Source of the DNA: Saprospiraceae bacterium
Lineage (GTDB): Bacteria; Bacteroidota; Bacteroidia; Chitinophagales; Saprospiraceae
NCBI GenBank assembly: GCA_020630495.1
Contig: JAHDBH010000011.1
Coordinates: 1-55,698, forward strand
Reading direction: 5' to 3'
Length of the DNA: 55,698 bases
A program made the position numbers and the translations under genes. Positions 35,165 through 43,576 of the stretch are shown here, piece by piece. Position 1 is the first letter of the stretch, and the number at the start of each line of letters is the position of its first letter. A model generated the notes under the pieces. It did not search any database, was not told the origin of the DNA, and worked only from the letters and a program-made list of their open reading frames with translations.

Positions 35165-36481
35165 CTAAGCGACGTGACTATGTTCGATTTGCTTGATTTT
35201 GGCCGCATTTGCACGTAAGTGCTCCAAGTCTCTGGGATTGTCAATAGCCTCCTCCATATCATGCTCTAGCGCTGCTACTTCGGATATGACACTGCTATGC
35301 TGAAGAGTGGTGATGTAAGGCCTTTCGGCCAAATGCCGGAGCATCCCTAGCAGCTTTCTTACCATGATGGGATCCTCCTTGCAGTAAGTCCTATACTCGG
35401 CCATCACCTGATAGAGTGTCTGCTCAAAACTGATAATTCTCACCTGCACAAATCGATCATCGTCGCTGATGCTCTCATACTCAGGCAATTGCATGCGCAG
35501 GGCTAGTAGCTCGGTAAGATAGTCAATGGTGATCAGGGCGGTACCAGGATCATTGATACCAGGCGACATGGCCTTGACCCCCACCTCCGTAATTTGCTTG
35601 ATGCCAAGTGTGTAATCCTCATCCACGATCTCCTGTGGACTAAATTGGATATACGAGCAAAGATGCTCTGCGACATCTTCCTCTACAGGCTTTGATGCCA
35701 GCATGATGGCAATGTCTTGCTGAATGTAGGAGCCCCGAGGATGATGAATATAGAGATCTACATCGTGCTCCTGAGCCGCTTGAAATAGTCCCTTGTGGTT
35801 TATAGATCTGAAATATCCTACTGCCTCTTTTGTCACATCATACCACTGCGCATCAGGATCATAATGATTCTCAAACTCTACTGATCTATCGAGCAATCCA
35901 GTAAGTCGTTTTTTGGACTCCTCCCGCAGTCGCTCTAGGATCTGACTGATCTGTATACTTGCACTGATAGAGTGTATGAAAAACACGAAAATACCCAAGC
36001 AATGCATTCCAAGTAGTACTGACATAAAAATAGAAAACGCATTGGGCTGAAAGTCCTCTCCAGCTGTCGTCACGCTGAATAACACCAGGACTGTAAATGC
36101 TATCGTCCCCAGGAAAGTACCGAGAACAAATTGATTTTTACGATTGCTGACGAGAGACGGTATGAGCCTGGGGCTATAGTTGGTACTTGCTTGATTAAGC
36201 AGTACCATCACCATAGAAAAACTGAATACAGTCAATGAAATGAGACCACCGATCAGAGTGCCTAGTACAGCGCGCGCTGTGTCCGGACTCTTAATGACGA
36301 ATGTAGGAAAATGCTCATCAAGAAACTCTGATAGAAACTGTCGATCCAGATAGAGCATCAGCATAGCCAGTAGGACGGAGCCGAGTGCCATGATACTCGG
36401 AAAGAAGGCAATACTCGAGATGATCCTGCGGAAGATCAATCTTGATTGTCCACGTATTTCTTTTATTGTAATCACTGGCAA
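35165..36481 (-). CDS. DUF2254 membrane protein
   Basis: This 438-residue protein matches the DUF2254 family of predicted membrane proteins. The N-terminal half has four membrane segments (about residues 20-45, 70-95, 118-140 and 150-170) with the family block GTLIGGLISLTVFSFSMVMV and LNQASTNYSPRLIP. The C-terminal half is soluble and holds SPGINDPGTALITIDYL. Function is unknown, and a channel or sensor role is only a guess. It follows the flavoprotein gene by 42 bases and may share its transcript. A TTTC hairpin copy lies near its 3' end. Confidence 0.82.
   Translation of the reverse strand: MPVITIKEIRGQSRLIFRRIISSIAFFPSIMALGSVLLAMLMLYLDRQFLSEFLDEHFPTFVIKSPDTARAVLGTLIGGLISLTVFSFSMVMVLLNQASTNYSPRLIPSLVSNRKNQFVLGTFLGTIAFTVLVLFSVTTAGEDFQPNAFSIFMSVLLGMHCLGIFVFFIHSISASIQISQILERLREESKKRLTGLLDRSVEFENHYDPDAQWYDVTKEAVGYFRSINHKGLFQAAQEHDVDLYIHHPRGSYIQQDIAIMLASKPVEEDVAEHLCSYIQFSPQEIVDEDYTLGIKQITEVGVKAMSPGINDPGTALITIDYLTELLALRMQLPEYESISDDDRFVQVRIISFEQTLYQVMAEYRTYCKEDPIMVRKLLGMLRHLAERPYITTLQHSSVISEVAALEHDMEEAIDNPRDLEHLRANAAKIKQIEHSHVA
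35319..35335 (+). repeat. TTTC hairpin repeat, copy 8 (in the DUF2254 gene)
   Basis: GGCC-TTTC-GGCC-AAATG on the plus strand, opposite to the coding strand. Confidence 0.6.
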
Positions 36482-36523
36482 GAAAGTCTGTTGACTTCTC
36501 TAAGCAGATAACAGCCTTGGGGT

Positions 36524-38074
36524 TCACTTTGGTAGATTCTCCGCGATCTTAAGGACGATGCGTATCCCATCTAGTGCAGCGGACATGATACCGCCGGCAT
36601 AGCCCGCGCCCTCACCACAGGGATAAAGCTGAGGCAAGTCTGGATGCTGCAATGTATCATGGTCGCGTGGTATCCTGATCGGTGCACTGGTACGCGTCTC
36701 CACTGCTAGGATCTGAGCTGTATCAGTGACATAGCCTTTCATCCGCTTACCAAATTGCCTAAAGCCCTCTTGTAAGGCAGATGCTATATCTGCTGGAAGG
36801 AGAAGATCAAGCCGTGCAGGATAGATCCCAGGTATGTAAGATGTCGCACCCAGGTCTTTGCTCTCACGACCATGGATAAAATCTGTGAGACGCTGTGCTG
36901 GCGCCGCCTGCGATCCGTCACCATGCTGGTAGACTGTCTGTTCTATCCACTGCTGATATCGCATAGTACGCAGTGCGTCGTTACCCATCTGCTCAGGAAT
37001 CTTATCTGCTGCGACCTCCACTACGATACCGCTATTGGCAAAGGGGCTATCTCTGCGCGATAGGCTCATACCATTGATCACCAGCTCGCCTGGCGATGTC
37101 GATGTAGGCACTATCAGACCACCTGGACACATACAGAAGCTGAATACGGATCTATCATCCACTTTGCATCTGAGCGTGTAGCGAGATGGCGGCAGCGGAC
37201 CTCGATCATGACGCTTATACTGTAAACGATCTATAAGTGGCTGCGGATGCTCCACACGTACACCTATGGCAAGATCTTTTGCTTCTAGCTGTAGTCCGCG
37301 CTCATGGAGGGTGGTGTAAATATCTCGAGCGGAGTGCCCTGTGGCTAATATGACGTACTCTGCATGCACTGTGTCAGCATCAGCAAAGTGTATGCGCAGA
37401 TGATTGTCTGCAGGTTCTAGATCTAGGACCTTTCGGTCAAAATGTACCTGCCCGCCATGCTCCTCTATAGAAACTCTTATAGCTGCAATGATTTTGGGAA
37501 GGCGATTACTACCTATATGTGGGTGCGCATCAGATAGGATACGCTCGTCTGCGCCGTGCTCTACGAGCATCTCTAGCACGTCGCGCACTGGTCCGCGCTT
37601 GTGAGATCGCGTGTAGAGCTTTCCGTCAGAGTAAGTGCCCGCTCCACCTTCTCCGTAGCAGTAGTTGCTGTCAGGATTCACGGTACCGTCTTGCTGTACT
37701 GCTTTGAGATCGCGGCGTCTTGCCTGTGCATCTTTGCCGCGATCATAGACGATTGGCTTGAGACCAGATTTGAGACATTGTAAAGCGGCAAAGTAGCCAG
37801 CCGGTCCTGCACCTATGATGTGCACAGGAGCTGCGGTAGTTACATCTCTGTATTGATCGCTATGCGTTATAGAGGCTGGTGGATCCTCTGCTACATAGAC
37901 TGCATAGCGCAGCCGATAGTGTACAGAGCGTCGGGCGTCTATCGATCTGCGCAGTAGCTCATATGCATAGGACTTACCACGCTGAGGCACTACCTCTCTT
38001 TTGATACGCTGATCAAGATACTCTGTATCCTCTATGCGCTGTGGATCCACTGATATTTCTATCTCAGTCCTCAT
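36524..38074 (-). CDS. COG2509-type FAD-dependent oxidoreductase
   Basis: This 516-residue flavoprotein belongs to the uncharacterised FAD-dependent dehydrogenase group COG2509. Residues 1-80 form a small alpha/beta domain. The FAD-binding motif follows (VHIIGAGPAGYFAALQCLKSG), then the family block NYCYGEGGAGTYSDGKLYTR, a second dinucleotide motif (VILATGHSARDIY) and the closing CGEGAGYAGGIMSAALDGIR. Substrate unknown. The start overlaps the kdsA stop as ATGA, so the two are probably co-translated. A TTTC hairpin copy lies inside at 37427-37444. Confidence 0.88.
   Translation of the reverse strand: MRTEIEISVDPQRIEDTEYLDQRIKREVVPQRGKSYAYELLRRSIDARRSVHYRLRYAVYVAEDPPASITHSDQYRDVTTAAPVHIIGAGPAGYFAALQCLKSGLKPIVYDRGKDAQARRRDLKAVQQDGTVNPDSNYCYGEGGAGTYSDGKLYTRSHKRGPVRDVLEMLVEHGADERILSDAHPHIGSNRLPKIIAAIRVSIEEHGGQVHFDRKVLDLEPADNHLRIHFADADTVHAEYVILATGHSARDIYTTLHERGLQLEAKDLAIGVRVEHPQPLIDRLQYKRHDRGPLPPSRYTLRCKVDDRSVFSFCMCPGGLIVPTSTSPGELVINGMSLSRRDSPFANSGIVVEVAADKIPEQMGNDALRTMRYQQWIEQTVYQHGDGSQAAPAQRLTDFIHGRESKDLGATSYIPGIYPARLDLLLPADIASALQEGFRQFGKRMKGYVTDTAQILAVETRTSAPIRIPRDHDTLQHPDLPQLYPCGEGAGYAGGIMSAALDGIRIVLKIAENLPK
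37427..37444 (+). repeat. TTTC hairpin repeat, copy 9 (in the COG2509 gene)
   Basis: GACC-TTTC-GGTC-AAAATG on the plus strand, opposite to the coding strand. Confidence 0.6.
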
Positions 38075-38865
38075 GCGATAGCCGCCTTGACACGGAGGGC
38101 TGACTCCAGTACAGCACGCATCTCAGCTAAGGGAAGCATATTAGCTCCATCAGATAGAGCGCTAGAGGGATCTGGATGGGTCTCGATAAACAGCGCATCA
38201 GCGCCTGCAGCAATAGCAGTGCGTGCCATCAGTGATATATACTCGGGTTGACCACCCGTAACGCCGCTAGCTGTATTGGGTCGTTGTAAGCTGTGTGTAC
38301 AGTCCATCACTACCCTGTCACCATGATTTGCCATTTCTACCAGTCCACGAAAGTCAACCACTAGATCACCATAGCCAAAAGTGGTTCCGCGCTCGGTCAG
38401 CCATACTTCACGATCCGGAGATATAGCACGTATTTTCTCTGCTACAAATTCCATAGCACTAGGAGCTAAGAACTGGCCCTTCTTCACATTGATAATCTTT
38501 CCCGTGGCGGCTGCAGCAGTCAGTAGAGCTGTCTGTCTGCACAGAAAAGCGGGAATCTGTATGACATCGATGATCTCAGAGACGATGTCCAGCTCGGTAC
38601 TCTCATGTATGTCAGTCGTAATTGGTAGATCAAGATCGCTCTTGACCTGTCTCAATATAGCGAGAGCCTTCTCATCACCTATACCAGAAAAACTATCAAG
38701 TCTACTGCGGTTGGCCTTGCGGTAGCTCGACTTGAATAAGAGCGGAATGCCTAGTTCGTCACAAAGGTCCTTGAGGGAGGAAGCCGTTTCCATGACGATG
38801 GACTGGCTTTCTACAGCACATGGTCCTGCGATGAGGAGAAAAGAGTCTGATGATGGATTCATCAC
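38071..38865 (-). CDS. kdsA: 3-deoxy-8-phosphooctulonate (KDO-8-P) synthase
   Basis: KdsA joins arabinose-5-phosphate and phosphoenolpyruvate to make KDO-8-phosphate, the precursor of the inner sugar of lipopolysaccharide. Motifs are GPCAVES near the N-terminus, FKSSYRKANRSRLDSF, TTDIHE, IPAFLCRQTALL, NVKKGQFLAP and DCTHSLQRPN. The Cys in GPCAVES matches the metal-dependent class rather than the E. coli Asn type. The length is 264 residues. It lies between a SPOR-domain gene (6 bases upstream) and the flavoprotein gene (4-base overlap). Confidence 0.95.
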   Translation of the reverse strand: MMNPSSDSFLLIAGPCAVESQSIVMETASSLKDLCDELGIPLLFKSSYRKANRSRLDSFSGIGDEKALAILRQVKSDLDLPITTDIHESTELDIVSEIIDVIQIPAFLCRQTALLTAAAATGKIINVKKGQFLAPSAMEFVAEKIRAISPDREVWLTERGTTFGYGDLVVDFRGLVEMANHGDRVVMDCTHSLQRPNTASGVTGGQPEYISLMARTAIAAGADALFIETHPDPSSALSDGANMLPLAEMRAVLESALRVKAAIA

Positions 38866-38871
38866 GCGAAG

Positions 38872-39954
38872 TTACTTCAGCGCAAATCCCCAGGGCTTTA
38901 TATCATAGGCCGATTGCAATTCACGCTGCAGTGAACTGGCCTCATCACAGGGCCCTATCACACCCACCCGGTAGAGACTTCCGTGACGCTTCATGTATAC
39001 ATTGTCTCCGTACTTATTGAGTTTTCGCTGCATACGGCTAGCATTGTCAGCACTACTAAAGGCACCCATGACCTGCACGCATCTCGACTCAGACGTCGCT
39101 ACCCTTGGCTCTCTACTCCCAGCCTGCTCAGCAGATACTGCAGCATCAGTAGTCTCAGTGGAGAGAGGAAATCTGGATACACTCTCTGAGGAGGTGCTTT
39201 CATCTTCTTGCTCTCTCAGTTCTATAGTAGACTTTTGATGATCAGCGGAAGCCGGCTCTAGGTGATTCACCTGGTGAGCATATTTACTCAGCGTGTCGTC
39301 TCTCGTGATGATCAGCGATCGGGAACTCGTCTGCTGCTCCTCCACAGCGGCAGCACGCTCTGCGGACTTAGCATTGACTGATCTCACCACTAGGAACATG
39401 GCAATGATAAAACTCACAAGGCCCAGTGCCAGCCATACCCATGGCATATAATTAGTGGATGTAGCTGGTTCTTTGATGGATCTGGAGCTTGCCGTAGCAC
39501 CTGCTGATGCCGCTGACGCTGCGATAGCAGCTGCCTTATCATCCTTGGGAGGTGTCTTAATATCTTCAAAGCCAGGATTGAGATAATTGATCCACTGATC
39601 CGCTGGCTGAAATTGTACTCCTGTGCTTCCTGCAATAAAGGTGCCCAGGCCATGCCACTCTACGGGTCCATCAGCGAGGCGAGTCTTCACGTCAGCGAAG
39701 TACTGCGCGATATCGCCCTGAGCAATGTCCTCTTGGTATCCCAAGTGATCCACAAAGAACGGTACGAGATCAGTAGAAGGAACATCCTTGGCATGAAACA
39801 CCATGGTCCTTCGCGGTGCAGAGATCACGGTCTCCGTAGCAGGAGGACTCGAGGGCACGGTACTCAATTCGCCCAGGGAAGGCAGGGCTACTCTACCCGC
39901 ATAGGATAGCTGGTGCAGCACGGCGCGGATGATATGTATTTCAGTATTGATCAT
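38872..39954 (-). CDS. HU-CCDC81 and SPOR domain membrane protein
   Basis: This 360-residue protein combines an N-terminal HU/CCDC81-like region (INTEIHIIRAVLHQLSYAGRVALPSLG and the later YFADVKTRLADG with WHGLGTF), one membrane segment near residues 170-193 (WVWLALGLVSFIIAMFLVV), a Ser/Glu-rich linker and a C-terminal SPOR domain (CVQVMGAFSSADNASRMQRKL to the end). SPOR domains bind denuded septal peptidoglycan, so a role at the division site is likely. The HU-like part could bind nucleic acid or protein on the cytoplasmic side. The ATG at 39954 starts the HU-like domain at once; an ATG at 40056 would add 34 residues with no domain. Confidence 0.88.
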   Translation of the reverse strand: MINTEIHIIRAVLHQLSYAGRVALPSLGELSTVPSSPPATETVISAPRRTMVFHAKDVPSTDLVPFFVDHLGYQEDIAQGDIAQYFADVKTRLADGPVEWHGLGTFIAGSTGVQFQPADQWINYLNPGFEDIKTPPKDDKAAAIAASAASAGATASSRSIKEPATSTNYMPWVWLALGLVSFIIAMFLVVRSVNAKSAERAAAVEEQQTSSRSLIITRDDTLSKYAHQVNHLEPASADHQKSTIELREQEDESTSSESVSRFPLSTETTDAAVSAEQAGSREPRVATSESRCVQVMGAFSSADNASRMQRKLNKYGDNVYMKRHGSLYRVGVIGPCDEASSLQRELQSAYDIKPWGFALK

Positions 39955-40001
39955 AAGGCTTAGTCGTGTATGGTAGGTAAATAACGTAAGATGAAGAAAA
40001 T

Positions 40002-40048
40002 CTGTCTTTTGCTTGCTCGTCTCATGTACTAACTCAGGCAAAAGACAG
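40002..40048. repeat. 11-base inverted repeat upstream of the SPOR gene
   Basis: CTGTCTTTTGC at 40002-40012 is mirrored perfectly by GCAAAAGACAG at 40038-40048, with 25 bases between. It begins 48 bases before the leftward SPOR gene. An operator, or a hairpin in the leader, is possible. Confidence 0.6.
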
Positions 40049-40056
40049 GCTGGCAC

Positions 40057-40503
40057 TATGCATCATCAGGCTATACCGTGGGAGGACAAGAGAGAATCTT
40101 TCACTTACCAAACGGCACATATGAGTAAAATTAATCATATTTAGTCTATTATGGTTCAATTACTTGTAATTTTAAGACTTGCATAGCTGAGTTTTTACGA
40201 TGGACTTCACAGAGTAGTACGCCATCGCCCTGGGTGATAGATAAAGTAGTCCCCCGTCCATGTCCCCTATCGGAAACATGAGTATCATGGAGCGACATAG
40301 AGCGTATGCATCCGTGGTGTAAAGTACTCGTCAGCTGCAGGAATAAATCTCTGGTAAGCTCATTGACATCTCAACGCATATATCCGTATGGCACTACCTT
40401 AGCGAGCAGATCTATAGCAAGGACGAGATCTTTTGACGCGGTCGATCTTTCTGCGAGATGATATCTGTAGTCTCGTAAATCCACTATATTAGTCACATTT
40501 CAA
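40057..40503. other. 447-base region without an intact gene
   Basis: It lies between the SPOR gene and the divergent locus regulator. Most of it is covered by the T9SS-tail remnant. The stretch 40057-40148 holds nothing that I recognise. No exact -7 box for the regulator is seen. Confidence 0.6.
40149..40499 (-). pseudogene. Remnant of a T9SS-exported protein (C-terminal sorting domain)
   Basis: Reading leftward, one frame runs from 40499 to a TAA at 40149-40151 with a single internal stop (TGA, 40371-40373). The 73 codons after that stop follow the plan of a type A T9SS sorting domain: DLFLQL, then CIRSMSLHDT where such domains have a strand ending IYD, then GTTLSI, GDGVLLCEV in place of GxYxxxV, and a final strand KLQVIEP before the stop. 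There is no usable start codon and no upstream domain, since the divergent regulator begins at 40504. I read it as the decayed tail of a former secreted protein. The match is by eye and to a loosely conserved family. Confidence 0.5.
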
Positions 40504-43314
40504 GTGAAGAAGAAGTATGTAGCAGTTGACATTTGCCAGACATGGCTCAGAGGCGTAAGAGCCTGCACTGTCATCGCTGTCTACTGTGCTGTCATATCTC
40601 CGATACTTGGTCAGGAGCTGCCACCCTTCTCTACGTACTCACCAGCTGAATATGATGGACGCAATCAAAACTGGATGATCTCTCAAGATAGAGATGGTCA
40701 TATCTACGTGGCAAATAACATGGGATTACTAGAGTACAATGGCTCAGACTGGACGGCCTACCACTCACCCAATCACTCTGTGATGCGCAGTGTCCATGCC
40801 TCAGGCGACAGGGTTTACACAGGCTGCTATGAAGAGCTGGGATACTGGGAGCGCGATTCCTTAGGACAGCTTGCCTATTATTCTCTGATGGGACAGCTTG
40901 ATAGCATGACGCTACATGATGATCAGGTATGGAATATACTGGAATATGGCGAGTGGATCATCTTTCAGACAGCTAGGTATCTCATCTTTTATCATCAAGG
41001 ATCTCGGTCGATCAAGACCATAGCGAGCGATCACATCATATACAAGGTATTTCTACTCAGAGATCAGATTTACTACCATGTCGCCCAAGAAGGTCTGTAT
41101 GTCTTGCGGGATGGGGAGCCAGATTTGGTCAGCGATGATCCTCTACTCTTGCGAGAGAGAATCATCCACATCACCTCAGCGGGTGAAAAACTCAGGCTAC
41201 TGACACGCAATTCTGGATTTTACCTATGGCACGATGGGAAGATGATCAAGGACGAGATTCTTGACGAGAAGCGCCTTGAGGGACTGACAATTTTTTCTGG
41301 AATGCTGCTCCAAGATGGATCTTATGCGCTAGGTACCATAGCAGATGGACTCTTGCTACTAGATCCTACGGGAAAAATTGACTACCAACTGCATCAGCGA
41401 AATGGTCTGGCGGATAATACCGTTCTCTGTCTATATCATGATCATGGTAACAATCTCTGGCTCGGACTTGATCATGGTATAGCCTGTGTAAACACAAGTG
41501 CTACTCTCTCGCGCTACGAAGATCATGACGGTGACATAGGATCTGTCTACGCTGCAGCGGTAGAGCATGGGAAGCTATATGTGGGCACCAATCAAGGCTT
41601 ATTTTCCAGAGATGCGGCAGATGCTAATGACGACTTTGAGCCTGTAAAAGGCCTGGAAGGGCAAGTATGGACACTGTACCACGATAAGGATCAGCTACTC
41701 TGCGGACATCACCTAGGCACCTATGCCATAGGCGATACGGACATCAGAAAGATTAGCGATGCACTGGGTGCATGGACTTTTAAGCAGATTCCAGGTAGAG
41801 ACGAGCTGCTTCTGCGTGGCAACTATGATGGTCTCTATGTGATGCGTGAGATCAATGGCTCCTGGCAAGAATCTCACAAGGTGGAGGGATGGGATATATC
41901 TTCCAGGCACGTGGAGATCGACCAAGCATCTCAGATATGGGTAAATCACGAATATCGCGGACTGTATAGACTACGGCTTGATTCGCTGATGCTGCAGGCG
42001 CAGTCTATCAAGAGATATGATGAGATAGAGACTGGCCTGCACTCGGCCATCGTAAAGTACAAGGGTGAGATTCATCACTACTCACAGGAGGGCCTGCTTA
42101 GCTATGACCCTGCCCGCGATCAGTACGTTGCTGACTCTACGATGAGTAATTTATTTCCCTCAGATGATTACTCTTCAGGTAAGCTCATAGTCGATGACAG
42201 TGATCGCCTGTGGACATTTTCTCAGAGTGGTGTAGCCTATATAGACAATGATGATATCACAAATCAGATGAGTATCACTCGCCTGCCGCTAGCGCAACAT
42301 ATCCTCAGTGGCATAGCGGGATATGAGAATATCACCAGTATCGGAGATGATGGGTTTCTACTGGGCACGACCTACGGCTACCTGATCCTCGAAAACACCG
42401 AGTCACAAGAGGACTCTCCTCCATCTATCAGCCTTCATCAAGTCGTACTGCGTCCAGAGAATGGTCAGCCCATGCATCTTGACAAGAGGGTTCCCGGAGA
42501 GTGGCATCACAATATGGATCTAGTCAGCTTTAGCTACAGTGTGCCTCACTACAAGGAGTACGAAGAGCTGCAGTATCAGCATCGCTTAGTAAACTACAGA
42601 GATCACTGGAGCGACTGGACGAGCGATAGTCAAGCAGAATTCAAGAAGCTGCCACATGGAGATTATACCTTTCAGGTAAGAGCTCGCACGGGAGGCCAAT
42701 TGACAGACAATGTGGCCAGCTATGACTTTCGCATACTCAAGCCGTGGTACATATCTACCCTAGCCATATGCCTATACGTGCTCCTGGCCATACTACTAGG
42801 TCTCATCATCCATAGAGCCTACCGCTATTACTTTGAGCGATTGCTCAAGCACGAACAACTGAAGAGCGAAAAAGCCATCATGCAATTACAGAATGATAGC
42901 CTGCAGCAAGAAATCCAAGGCAAGAAAAATGAACTCGCCATCGCTACTATGAGCATGGTTCGCAAAGGAGAGCTGCTCAGCAAGATCAGGAAAGAATTGC
43001 AATCTGGCAAGGTGGAAAGCACCTTGAAGCTCATAGATAAGAACATGAATGATGATGAAGACTGGGCGGTATTTCAAGATGCCGTCAACAATGCTGGACA
43101 AGGATTTCTCGATAAGATTAAAGACAAGCACGCCAATCTCAGCCCCAATGACCTGCGCTTCTGTACATATCTCAGAGCGAATCTTACCAGCAAGGAGATC
43201 GCTCCTCTGCTCAATATCTCTACCAAAAGCGTGGAAACTAAGCGCTATCGACTCAGAAAGAAGCTCGATCTGGCCCATGACGTAAATCTAGTAGACTACA
43301 TTCTGAGCTTCTGA
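40504..43314 (+). CDS. Membrane-tethered beta-propeller/Y_Y_Y/LuxR-type regulator
   Basis: This 936-residue protein is built like the one-component regulators next to SusCD pairs. It has a signal peptide (to about residue 36, ending LGQ), a large periplasmic beta-propeller of Reg_prop-like repeats (for example GHIYVANNMGLLEYNGSDW and NLWLGLDHGIACV), and a Y_Y_Y immunoglobulin-like domain (near residues 655-745, YQHRLVNYRDHWSDW). One membrane helix (about 750-775), a coiled coil (about 780-840) and a C-terminal LuxR-like helix-turn-helix (LTSKEIAPLLNISTKSVETKRYRLRKKL) follow. There is no histidine-kinase domain. The start is a GTG. It probably senses a glycan fragment and controls the following susCD genes. 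Confidence 0.88.
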   Translation: MKKKYVAVDICQTWLRGVRACTVIAVYCAVISPILGQELPPFSTYSPAEYDGRNQNWMISQDRDGHIYVANNMGLLEYNGSDWTAYHSPNHSVMRSVHASGDRVYTGCYEELGYWERDSLGQLAYYSLMGQLDSMTLHDDQVWNILEYGEWIIFQTARYLIFYHQGSRSIKTIASDHIIYKVFLLRDQIYYHVAQEGLYVLRDGEPDLVSDDPLLLRERIIHITSAGEKLRLLTRNSGFYLWHDGKMIKDEILDEKRLEGLTIFSGMLLQDGSYALGTIADGLLLLDPTGKIDYQLHQRNGLADNTVLCLYHDHGNNLWLGLDHGIACVNTSATLSRYEDHDGDIGSVYAAAVEHGKLYVGTNQGLFSRDAADANDDFEPVKGLEGQVWTLYHDKDQLLCGHHLGTYAIGDTDIRKISDALGAWTFKQIPGRDELLLRGNYDGLYVMREINGSWQESHKVEGWDISSRHVEIDQASQIWVNHEYRGLYRLRLDSLMLQAQSIKRYDEIETGLHSAIVKYKGEIHHYSQEGLLSYDPARDQYVADSTMSNLFPSDDYSSGKLIVDDSDRLWTFSQSGVAYIDNDDITNQMSITRLPLAQHILSGIAGYENITSIGDDGFLLGTTYGYLILENTESQEDSPPSISLHQVVLRPENGQPMHLDKRVPGEWHHNMDLVSFSYSVPHYKEYEELQYQHRLVNYRDHWSDWTSDSQAEFKKLPHGDYTFQVRARTGGQLTDNVASYDFRILKPWYISTLAICLYVLLAILLGLIIHRAYRYYFERLLKHEQLKSEKAIMQLQNDSLQQEIQGKKNELAIATMSMVRKGELLSKIRKELQSGKVESTLKLIDKNMNDDEDWAVFQDAVNNAGQGFLDKIKDKHANLSPNDLRFCTYLRANLTSKEIAPLLNISTKSVETKRYRLRKKLDLAHDVNLVDYILSF

Positions 43315-43523
43315 AGCGTACTTACGTACAAATGCACCACTACAATACCACTACAAGATCTCTCTGAGCAAATTACTTCAATTTCTTAACATCAGCTGAG
43401 AGCACGCGAAAAGTCAGGCACCTAGGGGATTTCTGGGTTTATATAGAGCTAAGGATCTGTCTAGCGAATGTGTGTAGTTGATTTGTAGTGGTCAATGACC
43501 CCAGAGACCGTCAATAGTCGTGT

Positions 43524-43531
43524 TAGATTTG
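43524..43531 (+). promoter_or_regulatory. Candidate -7 box TAGATTTG before the susC-like gene
   Basis: It is an exact TAnnTTTG match 46 bases before the ATG. No -33 TTG is seen at the normal distance, as might be expected of a promoter that needs an activator. Confidence 0.42.
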
Positions 43532-43576
43532 CTTCGATCAACTCTTACATCTCTCCAATAACTAATCACAACTTAC

